In this document: positions 1 through 12,095 of the stretch, one piece after another
Layout of the letters: every line of letters starts with the position of its first letter
Position numbering within the stretch: the first letter of the stretch is position 1
Source: Gaeumannomyces sp. JS-464
Taxonomy: Eukaryota > Ascomycota > Sordariomycetes > Magnaporthales > Magnaporthaceae
NCBI GenBank assembly: GCA_002197995.1
Contig: NGZR01000001.1
Coordinates: forward strand, 11,179,501-11,243,500
Length of the DNA: 64,000 nucleotides
Reading direction: 5' to 3'
The notes under the pieces: generated by a model
What the model was told of the DNA's origin: nothing
Database searches by the model: none
Seen by the model: the letters and a program-made list of their open reading frames with translations, nothing else
Position numbers and translations under genes: made by a program

Positions 1-1978
1 ATAACAGCAGGGCCCTATTGAGCCATTCTGCTCTTCCAAGTTGTGTGTGTGGCGAGCGGTATTGAAACATCCCTGAATAGAAACAAAACAGCCGCGAGCC
101 CTACCAGGAAGCATGGGCCGACCCTTTGTTTCCCCACCAAAACGTGTGGTGTCCCTGGGGGAAGAACGGAGCAACGTCGATCTCTTGCTGCCCGGCCAGG
201 TATGCGTGTGGTGTGGCCTGTTTCGCCCAGGGCCAGAAAAGGCGCGAAGGCGCTGGGAGCCAATCGACTAGCCCGCGCGCGCCCTTCGCGCTTGGGGGAC
301 GAACGCTACCCGCGAGCAGACCGGGGCCTGGGATGAAACGAGAGAGCCGACAGCGGCGTGGTTCCAAAAATGAGAATCCTCCCGCCAGGGACCAAGAGCC
401 CCGTCCTGCTGGTTGGCGCCTGTGTTCCCCCGGGTGAGGGCCGGGGAGGGGAGGGGAGGACAAGGCTTGGGAGAGGAGCACACGCGAGGCAAGCAGGTAC
501 CCGCAACAGCCGTAGGGTAGCAGTCACCGCGCGCCATCAGGCACAGAAGGTCTGGCGCCGAGACGCCTTTGACACCGGGAGCGCAGGCCATACCACCGCC
601 GAAAAGCAAGGCCGCATGCCGTATAATCGTCCAAGGACCAGTCCAGGGGACCCAAGACGCACGTCCAGCGCATAAGCAAGGGCCGGCAGTGGGCAAGCGG
701 TGGGTCGGGGATCGCCGGCTTCGTCCAATGAATCCTTGAAGCAAGTCATTGTGCGAGGGGCAGCGTGGGGAAGCACTGGAAGGGTGAAGGCGAGGAACAA
801 TGCCATGAATTTCAAACGCCGCCATTGACGAGCGTTCGATTGGATGGCGCCTTCCCAGAGCCCGTTTCAGGCGAATTTAGCCCCCGCCTTTGCGCTAAGA
901 GGCCACTGGCTCAGAAGGCCCGCGCCCCACTAAACCGCTGGGTGCCCGTCCCGCGCTTCGAGGCGGCTTGGCTAGGGCGTCAGTGCCAAATCGATCCAAT
1001 GTCTCTGCTTGACTGGATGGGACGAACCGCTGCTCAAAAAGCCGTCATGGCTGTTGCTTAGACGAAGAAGGTTTTAAGGACTGGTGATGACTGGTATGGC
1101 ATGAGTGTATGCTATGGTTTGCGAGTTCATTTGGACTGCCCTGTTGTCTGTGTGCTGCCTCAGCTACTGCAGCTGGTCAAATCTACACCAAAGGGTCCAA
1201 GCCGCATGATTTTGGAAGTGTCAACACCAGCTTTCAAAACGGCCGACGCCCGCCAAATTCACGTGGTAATTTGACAAATACTCTAGCTCTGAGACCGTGG
1301 TGAAATTGGCTGCAGTTGCATCGAGATTCCTTGGGGATATCCCGGATGGCGAAAATTAAGGTTGGCGATGTTACTTTTCCGAGGCCCCTTTCTTCTCACG
1401 TATCTCTTCTTTCCTCGCGACGAGGCCGATGGGGCGCAAAAGCGACCTTTATATCAAAATAAACGCCCCAATGATAACGACCCTGCCTCGAACCGCCAAC
1501 CTAGGTGAAGAAAATGAGCGGGCCAAGAACTGGAAGGCTGTGCGACATTCGCAACTCTGCGCGCGCTTATCGAATGCGCGCGCGGCAGCGGCTGTACGGC
1601 TGAGCTGGAGGGCCCCACCCTGGTAAGCTTTTGGCGCGCGATCGATTCCGAATTCCGTCAGTGCAGCCGCCGCGGGGGCCCAGAACCGCGTGGAATCAGG
1701 CACAGCCACGATTCCCACCTGACCTGAGAGGCCGCCTCTTCTCAGCCAACCATTAAATTCGAGACGGGCCTTCTGGGGCCTCACTCTTTGCTCCCTTTCT
1801 CTCTTTTCCCCGTCCTACAGGCGCACACGACACACGCCCCAATCTTTGCAACCGCTCAACACTCGCTGCGAGAATCCGACAAGCGCCCAGTCCTTTTTTT
1901 TGGGTCTTTTTTTGTGGCGTCTTGTTTTTTTTTCCTTGCTTCCTCTCCACTTAAAAAATAATCAAAGAGACCGACATC
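1..1978. other. Intergenic region, left edge
   Basis: I see no supportable gene here. The short open frames are overlapping, on both strands, and lack recognisable motifs. The last 200 bases before the SERF-like gene are rich in T and C (for example 1890-1940), as is common for a fungal promoter and 5' leader. Confidence 0.5.
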
Positions 1979-2518
1979 ATGGCTCGGGGAAACCAGAGGG
2001 ACAAGGCTCGGGAGAAGAACCTCAAGGAGCAGGCCAAGAAGGTACGTAAGCAACCGGCCCCAGACTTGTGGGCGCTTTTCGTCACCGCCAACCAGCTCTC
2101 CTCGCCAACTCCCACACCATCGGCCCGGGAGCGCCTCTGGTGTCGCGTCCTTTCTCTTGCAGCGGATCCACACGCCTCCGAAGCCGTGCCTGGCTGCCTT
2201 CGCAAGCCACGAAACACCGCGACGACGGCCCCCCCCCCCAAGTGATGGCAATGGTCACGACAGTGCAGTGCAGCATGCTAACAATTGCCCACCCTTTGGG
2301 CTTCCCCTTGTGCAGAAGACGGCCAACAGCAAGAGCGGCAGCGAGATGGCCCGTGACAAGGAAAAGGTCGCCGAGATGATGCGTCAGAAGCAGGCCGCTG
2401 GTGCGTTCGGGACACGATTCCCCTCCCTCCTCAATCCCATCGGACAATTTTCTCTACGGCTACTGACTTCCTCCTCGAAACAGCCGACGCCAAGAAGAAG
2501 GAGACGGCGGCCAAGTAA
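1979..2518 (+). CDS. SERF/4F5-family small protein
   Basis: This short, highly charged protein has about 60 residues in three exons: 1979-2041, 2316-2400 and 2484-2518. The borders are canonical (GTACGT...TGCAG and GTGCGT...ACAG), and the stop is TAA at 2516-2518. The N-terminus MARGNQRDKAREKNLKEQ is the signature of the 4F5/SERF family, and the rest is Lys/Ala/Glu-rich and probably helical or disordered. Family members are small, mostly nucleic-acid-associated proteins; animal SERF proteins modify amyloid aggregation. The fungal role is not well defined. The reading frame is clean across all three exons, so this gene is not affected by the frame breaks seen elsewhere. The identification rests on the N-terminal motif and the length. 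Confidence 0.88.
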
Positions 2519-4099
2519 ATCAGTGTCACCCAACGGGACTTGCAACATCACCACGACTTTGCACAACGGTACCGACGACGACCCGGCCTCCTTTGACGGC
2601 CGCATTTTTTTTTCACGATACGACGACCCGACTTGCATTGCAAGGTTGCATACGCGATGTGCTTTTGATTTACCCGGGGTTTTAGGAGTGAATAGGGGAG
2701 GGAGATGGGGGTGTTCGGGGAAGGGAGCGTCGCGTCTTATTTAACTGGCTTTTTTTGCTCCTATCAATCATGCATTTCTTATGCCCCCTCCCTTCCAATG
2801 GCGCTAACAAGGAGTTGAGCCCACCACTTGTTTATAACTGGGTTTCTTGATTTCGACATCATTTTTTGCGTTGCCTTGGACGTGGCCGGGACCTTTTGCG
2901 GCAATGTCCAAATTATCCGCATCCTACGCATCTGGGCGTGAAAGTGCTAACCGCTCCACGAGGAGCGCATGCTGTTTGCACCGTTCACCATGCACCGAGT
3001 TCCAAGCCTTGATGGTACAATTCTTCAAAGAGGTTGTCGGGATCCGAACGGAGAGGAAACACCCTCAAGTTCTCCGCTGCCCTCGCAGACGCTGCATATT
3101 TCCATTTATCAGGGCGGTGACGCGAAATACAGGAGGATCGGGGTAAAAATAACAGGAAGGCACCAATCATGCCTCTCGTGGCAACATTCGCCGGATAGGT
3201 ACCATTTACATTGCATACATGCGCAATAACATGCGTCACAGACGGCAACGGCAATCAGCATCCAAAATAAAGGGTGCTCCCGTCTTGTCAGGGGTTCGGT
3301 GACATTAGACAGTCACGTGGTCGCATCGAGCCTGTCTCGAGTGCGACGGCAGGAATAGAAAACAACAAGATAGTCCCATGAGCCAGCGCCGCGGGGGCTA
3401 TTCTCCGCTGCTGCCGTCGAGCCCAAGACTGCCGGCGGCCATGTTCGCGACCCGATTTGGTTCGCGGCTTGAGTAGTGACCGGGCCATGAAGATCCCGGC
3501 GTCCCAGTCATGGATGTATCCATTAAAAGCTGCACACGTATCGGTTTCACAGCTCCATACGAATGAAAGAACGACTGTTTAGTTGAAACCAGCCAACGTC
3601 TCTTTTTTATAATTTTTTGTTTTAACACAAAGGAAGTAATTCATTTATTAATGGCATCCAGGATACGAACCCAGTCATGTGTGTTTAGGAGTTCCTCGCT
3701 CCATTACCCAAAAGAAACAGATTTGTGGAAGAAGGGGGCAAGAAAAAATTGAAAAGAAAAGAAGTGAAGAAAACGTCTAGCCAAAAGGGTATTGTTGGTT
3801 CTCTTGGAGCCCCAAGGTAAGAAAAAAAGGCGTTATGGTATGGTGAGTCTAATACAAGATTTGAGATAACAAGGTATAAACTCGCCCTCCGGACCCCGTG
3901 CCATAAATGTGGTCATTCATCAACACAAAGGAGTTGTAAAGTCGTGCTTGTCTTACAGACCCATCATGGCGGCGGGTATGGAGCCTTTTTAGCGTGGGGT
4001 GGTAGAGTTAGCACCAGCCGCTTTGTTAAAGTCTTAGCCTATGGATTCCTTCCGTGGTCGAGCTAGGGAAGGGATCGTTTCTGGGGAGGGGAGAGTGTA
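2519..4099. other. Intergenic region
   Basis: This holds the 3' flanks of the SERF-like gene (+) and the cupredoxin gene (-), which converge here. I see no coding sequence. A weak tRNA-like T-arm on the minus strand at about 3655-3720 is discussed under rejected items. Confidence 0.5.
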
Positions 4100-5154
4100 C
4101 TAACCAGGCATGCCACCGAAGGCGCCCTGACCCTGGGCGCCGACGGCAGGGAAGGAGCCGGCACCGCAGATGACGGTGCACTGGCACGAGCCGTCGGGGA
4201 GGGTCTGACCAGCGCCGCGCTGAGGACCGGTGCCAGGAGCACCACCCGCAGGGGCAGGGGAGCGAGGCCAGAGCCGGCGGGGGCGGCAGGGGCGGCAGGA
4301 GCGGCGGCCGGAGGGGGCTGGGCGGCACCGGCGCCGGGAGCAGCGGCGCCGCCGGTGATAGCGGTGCTCTTGCCCTTACCGCGCTGGGCGATAGCCATGG
4401 ACTGGAAGTTGGCGTGGGTCTTGGCGGCGGTGGGGTTGATGGAGAAGACCATGCCGTTGCCGCAGTGGTTGCCCTGGCGGCAGAAGAACCAAAGCGGGGT
4501 GTCGACCATGACCTGCATCGCGACCTGGGGAGGCGGGTTCATGGTGTTGTTCATGTTGGCCTGGAAGCCCGAGTCCATACCGCCAGCAAGGGGATCGCAG
4601 GGGGTGTCGAAAGCGGACTGAGTGGCGGTGTGGTTCTGGCTCAGGAAGGTGAAAACAACCATGTCGCCAACGGCAGCCTTGATTTGCTGGGGCTCGAAAG
4701 ATAGGCCCTTGGGGCCACCCACGGCAACCTGGTGAGTCGCCTGAGCACCGGGAGGCGCAGCTCCCGCCGGTGGCGGAGGGGCGGCGGCACCACCCGCGGG
4801 CGGGGGCGGGGCGCCAGTAGCGCCGGGCGGGGGCGGCGCACCGCCAACGACAGTCTTGGTGACGGTGACGGTCGACTGCTCGTTGATCTTGGTGGTCGCG
4901 GCGCCGCCACCACCGTTGACCCAGATGATGACGACATCGGTCTTGGTGACACCACCCTGCGTCAGACCGGCACCAGACATACCGAGCTTGATCAGCTCAG
5001 CCGCGCCGTTGGGCAGCTCGGCCATAGGAATCATCTCGGACTTGAGGTGTCCATCGCGCTTAATCCCGCGAGCCTTGACGGGGTAGACGTTGTGGGCGGC
5101 CTTGGCCAGGACCTGGGTGGCAAAGCCCAGGCTGATTGCTGACGAGAACTTCAT
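4100..5154 (-). CDS. Secreted cupredoxin-domain protein (one frame break)
   Basis: The chosen start (ATG at 5154) opens a signal-peptide-like N-terminus, MKFSSAISLGFATQVLA, then a propeptide-like stretch ending in KR. About residues 95-145 are a Pro/Ala/Gly-rich linker. A cupredoxin domain follows, with FEPQQIKAAVGDMVVFTF and then QNHTATQSAF. Its C-terminal loop, FFCRQGNHCGNGMVF, offers Cys, His and Met in type 1 copper spacing, together with the His of QNHT. A second Ala/Pro/Gly-rich tail follows. In the longest frame the tail turns into nonsense near 4255-4280. One base upstream-corrected, it reads on through TLPDGSCQCTVICG and AFGGMPG to TAG at 4100-4102, so one base is missing in a GC-rich run. 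Similar proteins are called extracellular serine-rich or cupredoxin proteins in Pezizomycotina. Secretion is inferred; I did not find a clear GPI signal. Confidence 0.82.
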
Positions 5155-8100
5155 CTTGACTGTGTGGTTTTCTTCTCTGCTTTTTTTTTTGTGTCCGGAG
5201 GATTGTGAAGTCGACGATCGAGCCGATTTCGTGAGTGTCCTGCCTCCTTTTATTTCTTTTTGGTGATGCTTCTTCCAAAACTGTAAACAATGCGGGTCGT
5301 GGGCTTGCGATGGGAACCGTATCTGGATGGCGAGTGCCTGCTCGTGGAGAATCGAAATTATAAAGGAAAGACGGCGAGAAGGATACCAAACCGAATGAGT
5401 GTCCGGGTAGCAACAACAACTACAGCTTGAAAGGAGATGGGGGAGGGGAAGGGAAAAGAGGACGGACGGAAGACAGGTCGGCCGGGGAGGGGAGTCACTT
5501 AAATCAGCGTGCATGAAGATCCCAAAACCCGCTCCCTTCTCCATCCGAGCAGGGGGGTGGGGAGGAAGGGCGAGGGTCGGTCAGGGTGGGAAAACGGAAA
5601 GAGGACGGCTCGCCTTGCCCCCACCCACTGCCGGTCGGGGTCACCTATCCCGTGAGTAGCAGGGGGGCGCCCACTTTGGGCCGCCTCTCTGTGTGTCCCT
5701 CTCTTTCGCTAGCTTAGCTGCTGAATATTTCGAAACGGGGGAACAGCCCCAGTTCGGGCTGGGCAAGGTTCCGCGCGTGGGTAGAAACGCCCGCGAGGCA
5801 CAGGCACCGGGAGTGTGTGGGCGTGGGTGCAGGAGCCACCCGTCCATCCGTCCCAAGCTAGCCGCTCTGTTTGTAAGGGCTCCTCGCCCGGCGTTAGCAG
5901 CGTCCGAGATTCCAGTGAGACGGAGTTGGTGGGCTCTGGGGCTGAGGGCCAGGAGCTGTGGCAACCCGCGCCCGCCAAGCACGGTCCCATTTGCTTTTTT
6001 GTTCCTGCATCCTGCTGTCGTAGCTTGCTAGCAGCACGCCCCCAGGGAGGGCCAGGGAGCCCAGGCAACGGGTGCGCTGAAGAGAAGCAGCAGAAGCAGG
6101 TCCAAGGGGAGAGGGACGCAGACGCCTGCGAAGGCGAGCGTGGCTGGCCGGGGTATAACCCAGCGGCTCTTGTGGGTGCGTGGTTGGTGGGGCGGGAGCA
6201 GAGGTTAGGGGTTGTGACAGATTCGTCTCGGATTCTCACTCGCGCGTTTGGCACTGCTCTCGAAACGGACTAGCGCGACCCCGGTTTAGACGCTCAGACC
6301 GCAAAGTGCCTGCCGTCACCGTTGACGACATCAATCATCCCGCATTTGACCTTTTTTTTTTTTGGCAGTTGGCCTACCTAACTTTGTGGTGTATTTTGGT
6401 ACTCTAAGTGGGCCACAACCCAGGAATCTTCACATCGCAATAGCGTCAAAATAGATCCAATTACCAACTCGATAAAACAGGCTCGCAAGAGAAACCCCAA
6501 TTTTGCCTGCTGCTTTGCCACCACATCTCGCTTTGACCTCCCGGGAAATTCCTGTCCCATCCAAACTGGGGGACCTCAAATTAAAGTTGGGGCCACCCCT
6601 GACGCTTCCAAAGCAAGCCAGTGCCCCTGCCGAGCGGGGCGCCGTTCCTGCTTCATGTTGAAGAGCCACGGCCCTTGATTGGTAGCACACACCCACTTGA
6701 ACCCGACTCTGTGCTGCGAGGCTTAACCCATCCCAGCCTTTCGAATCCTCCCTGCCGAGCTGCCGGTTTGTTGCGACAGACGGCGCCCCAAATCGCACAG
6801 AGGCACAAGGCGCGCGTGCGCATCCGTCCAGGCCCAAAAAAAAAACTGATCGACGCGATTGGTAGGCAGGGGTTGCAGGCTGGCAGGGACCACAACTGGG
6901 GCAAGGGACGTTGATGTCACTCACGTCCCGGCCCGACATTTGTCAGGGAGCAGGCGCTTGGTGGCAGGCACACAATTGCCCAACCGCAGCAGGTTAACGC
7001 GTGGCGCACCCCCGCCTCTCCCGTTTGTGATTGGCACATACGGTGTCCAGAGTGAGCTACCTCGTCGAGTCGTAAACGGTTAATACGGGGCAGCGCACAG
7101 CCGAGAAGACCAAGGCTGGCCCCTGGGAAACAAATGGAGAGGCGCGTTTACGCGATATGCAGGCGGTGACTAAAACAAGCATCTGTGAACCACGATTTTT
7201 TAGATTGCGTTACGGTGTGTGTGAATGTTCGCTTGCCGAGTAGGATGGAGAACGATAAAGATCGCACTTTTGCGGGATTGCAATCCTCGTTCAACCCGTG
7301 CGATAAGGTGTGAGTGGTGCGCACTGGAGCCGCAATCTCGCGCGAGGGCATCGGTGAGAGGCATGGGAAGCGAAATCGGTAAAACCAGGCCTGTGCTGCA
7401 TGTTTCCCAACACCACCTGGGCGAGTGCAGGAACTCCGATGTCATCTGTTTACACACCTGATCCAACCAGGAAAAACAACGGGCAAGCAACGAGGATAAA
7501 CAGCTGTCACAGAATAAACGACTTGGGCCAGAAAACAAAAGAAGGAAAAAAAAAAAGCATCAAAGCTTTAACTTATCTTCAGACCTTTGGTTCGGTTGCT
7601 CGGTTATTTCCCTGCTACCTGCCACGGCGGCCGGTGGGGGCACCGAGATTCCGGATTGATGGAGGTGATCGTTTTGATGACGATGGAGATCGAAAATGAG
7701 AGCGGCGGCGAGGGGGGGGGGGGGGGGGGGGGGGGGCTGGCAAGTTCAGATTCGGAGATAACTCACCCTTGGGGTGTTGGAAGTGCTTGGTTTTTTTTTT
7801 TTTCTCCCTTTTTTTTCCCCCCTTGTCCCTGTCTCACGCGCACCGCAAAGAGGCCTCCTCCGCAGAATGGCAATCTGATCGTCCGTCTGAACTGCACACG
7901 CCTAATTGACAGAAATGCCGTGCCGGCGGCCAGGGACAAAGGGAGCCGGGCGGGCGCTGGAAACAGATGGTGTTGCAGATTTGCTCGCTTGGGCGTCGAT
8001 CACGTTGTAGCCCAGAAATCCCACAGAGGGCTTATCCTTACTCCCTGCCACCGGCCAACCAAGGCTACCATGGCTAGATATTGTCATTGATACCGTCCTA

Positions 8101-8336
8101 AAGCTTGGCTAGCCGATCCTTTTCCTTATTTTCAGCAGGTTTGTGACGTTTGCTCTTGGCCATTTTCCTGTTTTTAATGGTACTTGTACTGTGGCTTATT
8201 TTCCACAATCACAAAGAAACAGCCAAGAAAATAGCTCGAGGCCCTCATTTTGTGGTGACACTCTTGGCTCCGGAAGCGAGATGCTTCTCTCCAATAGGGC
8301 AACCTCCATAATTCCCCGGCATGCTGTTTCTTTCTG
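5155..8336. other. Intergenic region with a G25 tract
   Basis: The 400 bases next to 5154 are the cupredoxin promoter and leader, with T runs. Beyond that no frame has the length, composition or motifs of a gene. The region contains an uninterrupted run of 25 G at 7712-7736 and T-rich stretches at 7790-7820. Confidence 0.5.
7712..7736 (+). repeat. Poly-G tract, 25 bases
   Basis: There are 25 consecutive G residues, followed 50 bases downstream by T and C runs. Such a tract is unstable in replication and in sequencing, so its exact length should not be trusted. It could form a G-quadruplex, which is inference. Confidence 0.85.
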
Positions 8337-9854
8337 TCACTGTTCCTGCTGAGCCTGTGCCTTCTGCTGTCCCTCGTAAAGACCGGTGTAGTAGCCGGCG
8401 TAGTACCAAGCCATTAGCATGGATTTGAGGCCCTCGTCCTGGACTGTCGGTCCCCACAGAGACTTCGCATTAGCCAAAACGTTTTGCCCCCTGACAAAAG
8501 CAGGGAATCCATCTCCATCCGATCGATTTGCGTAAGCTGCCCACGCACACCAACACCGGCACCCCTGACCGAGGAAGCGGGATGAGTGAGGGATCCAAAT
8601 CACAACCCGGTCGTAGGCAGAGAAGAGTCTTGTTGGCGGTAAGAGACAAAGGCAAGAGGCCAAGCAAATGCCAATACCGATGCCGCCAGTCTTCCGTGAT
8701 GAAGGGGCCGGGTGGCTCTGCTGGCGCGGAGAAACGGGATCTGGATTCGGAACTCACCAGAGCCAATAAGTGCCTCGGGCGGTGGAGGAGCTATCCTGGC
8801 GTTAGCAACACCGTTGGCGACTGCAATGCCGCCGGTGGTTTCCTGCAAGGGATGATACTATCGTCAACCATCCTCCTCTCGTCCAAGGGGAATCATCTCA
8901 AGATCTGCTCGGATGGCATTCACATAGCCCGAAAGGAAAAAAACACGTGGGAAAGTGCCCATCCCGTCCGCAGCCGAGAAAGCCAAGCCTTTTGGATCTA
9001 CCGGGATTTTCGCGACAGCGTCCGGGGTAGTAAGACAAAAAGGGGGCCGGAAGGACAAAAAGAAAGTCAAGGACCGTCGAAGGAGACAAAAAAGATGGGA
9101 TGGAAAAGGGAAACGGGCAAAGCACGGCGATGACGACGACATGAGGGCTGTGTTCACTGCGGGTGCGTGTCACGGGAGTAGGAGGTGTTACCTTGCCGGC
9201 CGATGTTTCGCGAGTGCCCGGAGCCGTTGGGGCCCTGTTTGTTTCAGTCTTGGCATCCAGTCTGCTTTCGGAGGTTTCTGTGAGTGAGCGGGTGGTTTGG
9301 GTGGATGTGGGTGTGTGGCAGAAAATGGCGGCGTGTCTGGGGGCAACACCCAGCACACGCGCACGCACATTTTGCACTAACTCACACACCCAAACCACGC
9401 ACGCACACCCCTCCCCGGCGGGTGTTAGAATGGGGATCCTGTTCCACGTTTAAAAGATGCTTAAATTGTCCCAGTGGACGCCAGAGTGGGAAATGGGCTG
9501 ACTTTTTGGATTCTGGAACATCGGCTGCCTCGGGTCTTGGGGCGGAAGCTGTGGAAGCGGCTGGGGGCCGATGAGGTGGCGGCGATAGCTGCGGGTCCTT
9601 GCTGTTGCCGGCGTAGATGCTGTGGTATTTCTGCGGAGTTGCGAAGGAAGACGCGTCAGCGAGAAGATCGAGACGCGGGTTAGGTAGCGGCAAAAAGAAG
9701 AAGAAAAAAGCGCCCTTGCAGGTGAATGGAAGCTGGTGAGCTTTCAACCAAGGTTCCTCACCTTGTATTCATCGAGCGCCTGGTTCCACGAGTCGATCAG
9801 GGCCGAGTCGTCCCAGATATCGTTGTTGCTCAGGTCAATCCCGTGGTCGGCCAT
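8337..9854 (-). CDS. SMN (survival motor neuron) homologue
   Basis: SMN is the core of the complex that loads Sm rings onto spliceosomal snRNAs. Exon 1 (9854-9762) encodes a Gemin2-binding-like helix, NNDIWDDSALIDSWNQALDE. Exon 2 begins at 9630 and continues directly with KYHSIYAG, the usual junction in the family. Its downstream donor (about 9380-9490) is not resolved. The next exon is 9277-9192 and is followed by 8842-8758. The last exon (8443-8337) carries the YG box, LKSMLMAWYYAGYYTGLYEG, which mediates SMN oligomerisation, and ends QQEQ then TGA. Introns 9191-8843 and 8757-8444 have GTAACA...CAG and GTGAGT...CAG borders and keep the frame. There is no obvious Tudor domain, in line with short fungal SMN proteins. 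Identity is secure from both end motifs, but the middle is Pro-rich and its splicing is uncertain. Confidence 0.87.
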
Positions 9855-12095
9855 GATGGACGAACGGCAGGGTCGTGCTCTCTCTGTTCCCTTGTCGGTG
9901 GTTCAGCTGTCAGAAAATTGCTGCTCTAGCTGTTTCGAGTGTCATTGACAGTTGTGATGGGAAAGTGAAAAACGTTGCAGGTGCGACAGAGCAGTGACGA
10001 GCGTGTCAGTGGGGCCAATCGGTTTGCTGCAGGCGAGCTGCCATTTGAGGGGCGTCGAGTTGAGCTGCTGCGGGTTATGGAGCTGGACATATTCAGCGCC
10101 TGGAAAAGATAGCCGCAACAGCCCGCGCACGACTCACGCTGGCCAACGTCAGGCATGGGGATTCGCGTGACGATGCCACACACGTTTGCGGCCTCGCCAT
10201 TTCTACGAACATTTTATCTCAAGCACAAGGCCTGTTTCAGTTTCCGTCTGCAAAGTCTTGGTTTTCAATCCATGCATGAGTTGCCGCTGGGCGTGGTCGC
10301 CATCACACAAAGGAGAACCGTCTGCCTGGTTAATTATAGACTTATCCTCCAGAGCAAAGGCACGAACCGAAGGATCGATCCCTTCTCACGTCCTGGGCTT
10401 GGCATTTGGATCGTCCCAACTTCGCAGATGCTCACACTACCGAGATCGAGGACGCTGGGGGGTCAGCAATGGCTCATAAAGACGAGCATGGGCCTACGTC
10501 CAATCTCAAATTCTCTCACCCCGCGGCCTCTTCTACCAGCCCAGGAGGATGATACTGAGCAGTCTTCCTGCTTCAAGTCCTTCATCTTCATTCGGTATCG
10601 GCTCCGCTCTCTCTTCGCTGCTTCCCTGTTTACCCAATTCTGCCCATTTGTCGGACGCTCCAAGGAAACGCTGCCAAGAATCTCTCTCGCTTTCTTCCCA
10701 AATTGATTCTCCCGTGCCCGCCATCCCCAGCCAAGAGGCCAACAGCCGTGGCCGACACCGCACAGTTCAGCCCGAAAGGGGTGCCCTGCATAGATTACTG
10801 GCTTCATCCTGTCTCTCGCGGCTCACGGCTCAATGGGTAGTTCCTGATCGGCGCACTCACGACTCTTGTTTTTCCCATTGCATCTTATAGAAGCACGCAT
10901 CAACTTCTATGCCTTTTACTTCTGACACTCCGGGTTGCATGCGATTCAAGCGGGAAATCCGGCAACAATGCCATCGCCACTGATGATAAACGTGTGTACA
11001 GGCGGGCAGTGCCCAGAATTAGAAGGTGTTGGGGGGGAAAAAAAATCGAAAAAAATCACTACGGCTGCCGTCGCACCGGGCGACAATTACCACCCTCCGA
11101 TCTGACGAAGGAGTAGAGAAAGTGAGAAAGAAAAAAAAGGTTGCAGACCGCGTGCCAGGCGGGGCGCTACCAAAAGGAATGCCGAGCCGATCGGCGACGG
11201 TCGCGACCTCGTGTGGCAAAGTCGAGGCCTGCTTGGCCCGCGACCGGCGCAGTGCGGTGCTCCGTATTGCGGGGCGGAGTTGCAGAAAATGGTGGACCGG
11301 GCGGCGCCCGAGTTGCTGCAGAAAGGGTTTGCGATGATCAGATGGTCAAGGCTGCCCCGCTCCCAGTGAAGAGATTGAGAGACTTACAGGACACCGTTCA
11401 CCCGGAACCGCAGCCGCGGCGTCTATCCCAAGCAGGCATGTGTCTAGGTAGACCGCAAGATTCCCCAGCGTGGGGGGCTCGGTTCGGGGTGCTGAGTTGT
11501 TCTTTCGCCTTGTCCGGCGCCTTGGCCGCGCGTAGGTCCCCCGCTCATCTTGCCAGGTCCAGCTCGGGCGGTGGGAAAGCTTCCCCGCTCAGCGGAAGCT
11601 CGAGCTGGGCAGGATTGACCTCACAGGAAATCTGCTGCATGCTGAGCTCCGCCCCGCACCGGACCTGCCGCCACCGCCGGGACATGCCATGGCCATCTGG
11701 ACTTTGCCATCCGTCCTTCGGCTTCCCCAATTGGGACACTCCTCTCCATCCCGGTCGCTTGGGTTGCACGACTTTTCTTTTTGCCATTGACCATCCAACT
11801 GCCCGTAGACAGCTTCGGATTGGCGGATGCCAATCAATCCTCTGGCCGCCCTCCCCTCAGTCTCCACGCCTGAGAGGGCCCTGACATCAGGCTCAAGGAC
11901 AAAACCTCGAGCAGACCCCAGCATTCATCCCACCTCGGCTTCTTCCTGTTCTCTACAGAAACAACCCTGGTTTTCGCTTTCCGCCCTTCTCCATTGACTC
12001 CCAGCACGAGACGGAGCTGTCTACTGCAGCGTTGGGTGCAATTTCAGAGTGGCCTTTACTTGCCCGATTCCCTTGAGGAATCAAGAGCAGAAACT
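9855..12095. other. Intergenic region between divergent SMN and FGGY kinase genes
   Basis: This is the shared upstream region of two divergently transcribed genes. Long open frames at 10155-10706 and 11141-11884 have no recognisable domains, and other frames overlap them, so I do not call them. Polypurine tracts occur at 11035-11060 and 11126-11140. Confidence 0.5.

Noticed and set aside
3655..3720. tRNA-like T-arm and short acceptor-like pairing on the minus strand
   Set aside because: The T-stem needs two G-U pairs, no D-arm can be drawn, and the spacing to the acceptor is wrong. A covariance-model tRNA search would settle it.
11141..11884. Open frame of 247 codons on the plus strand
   Set aside because: It has no motifs, unnatural composition and competing frames on both strands.
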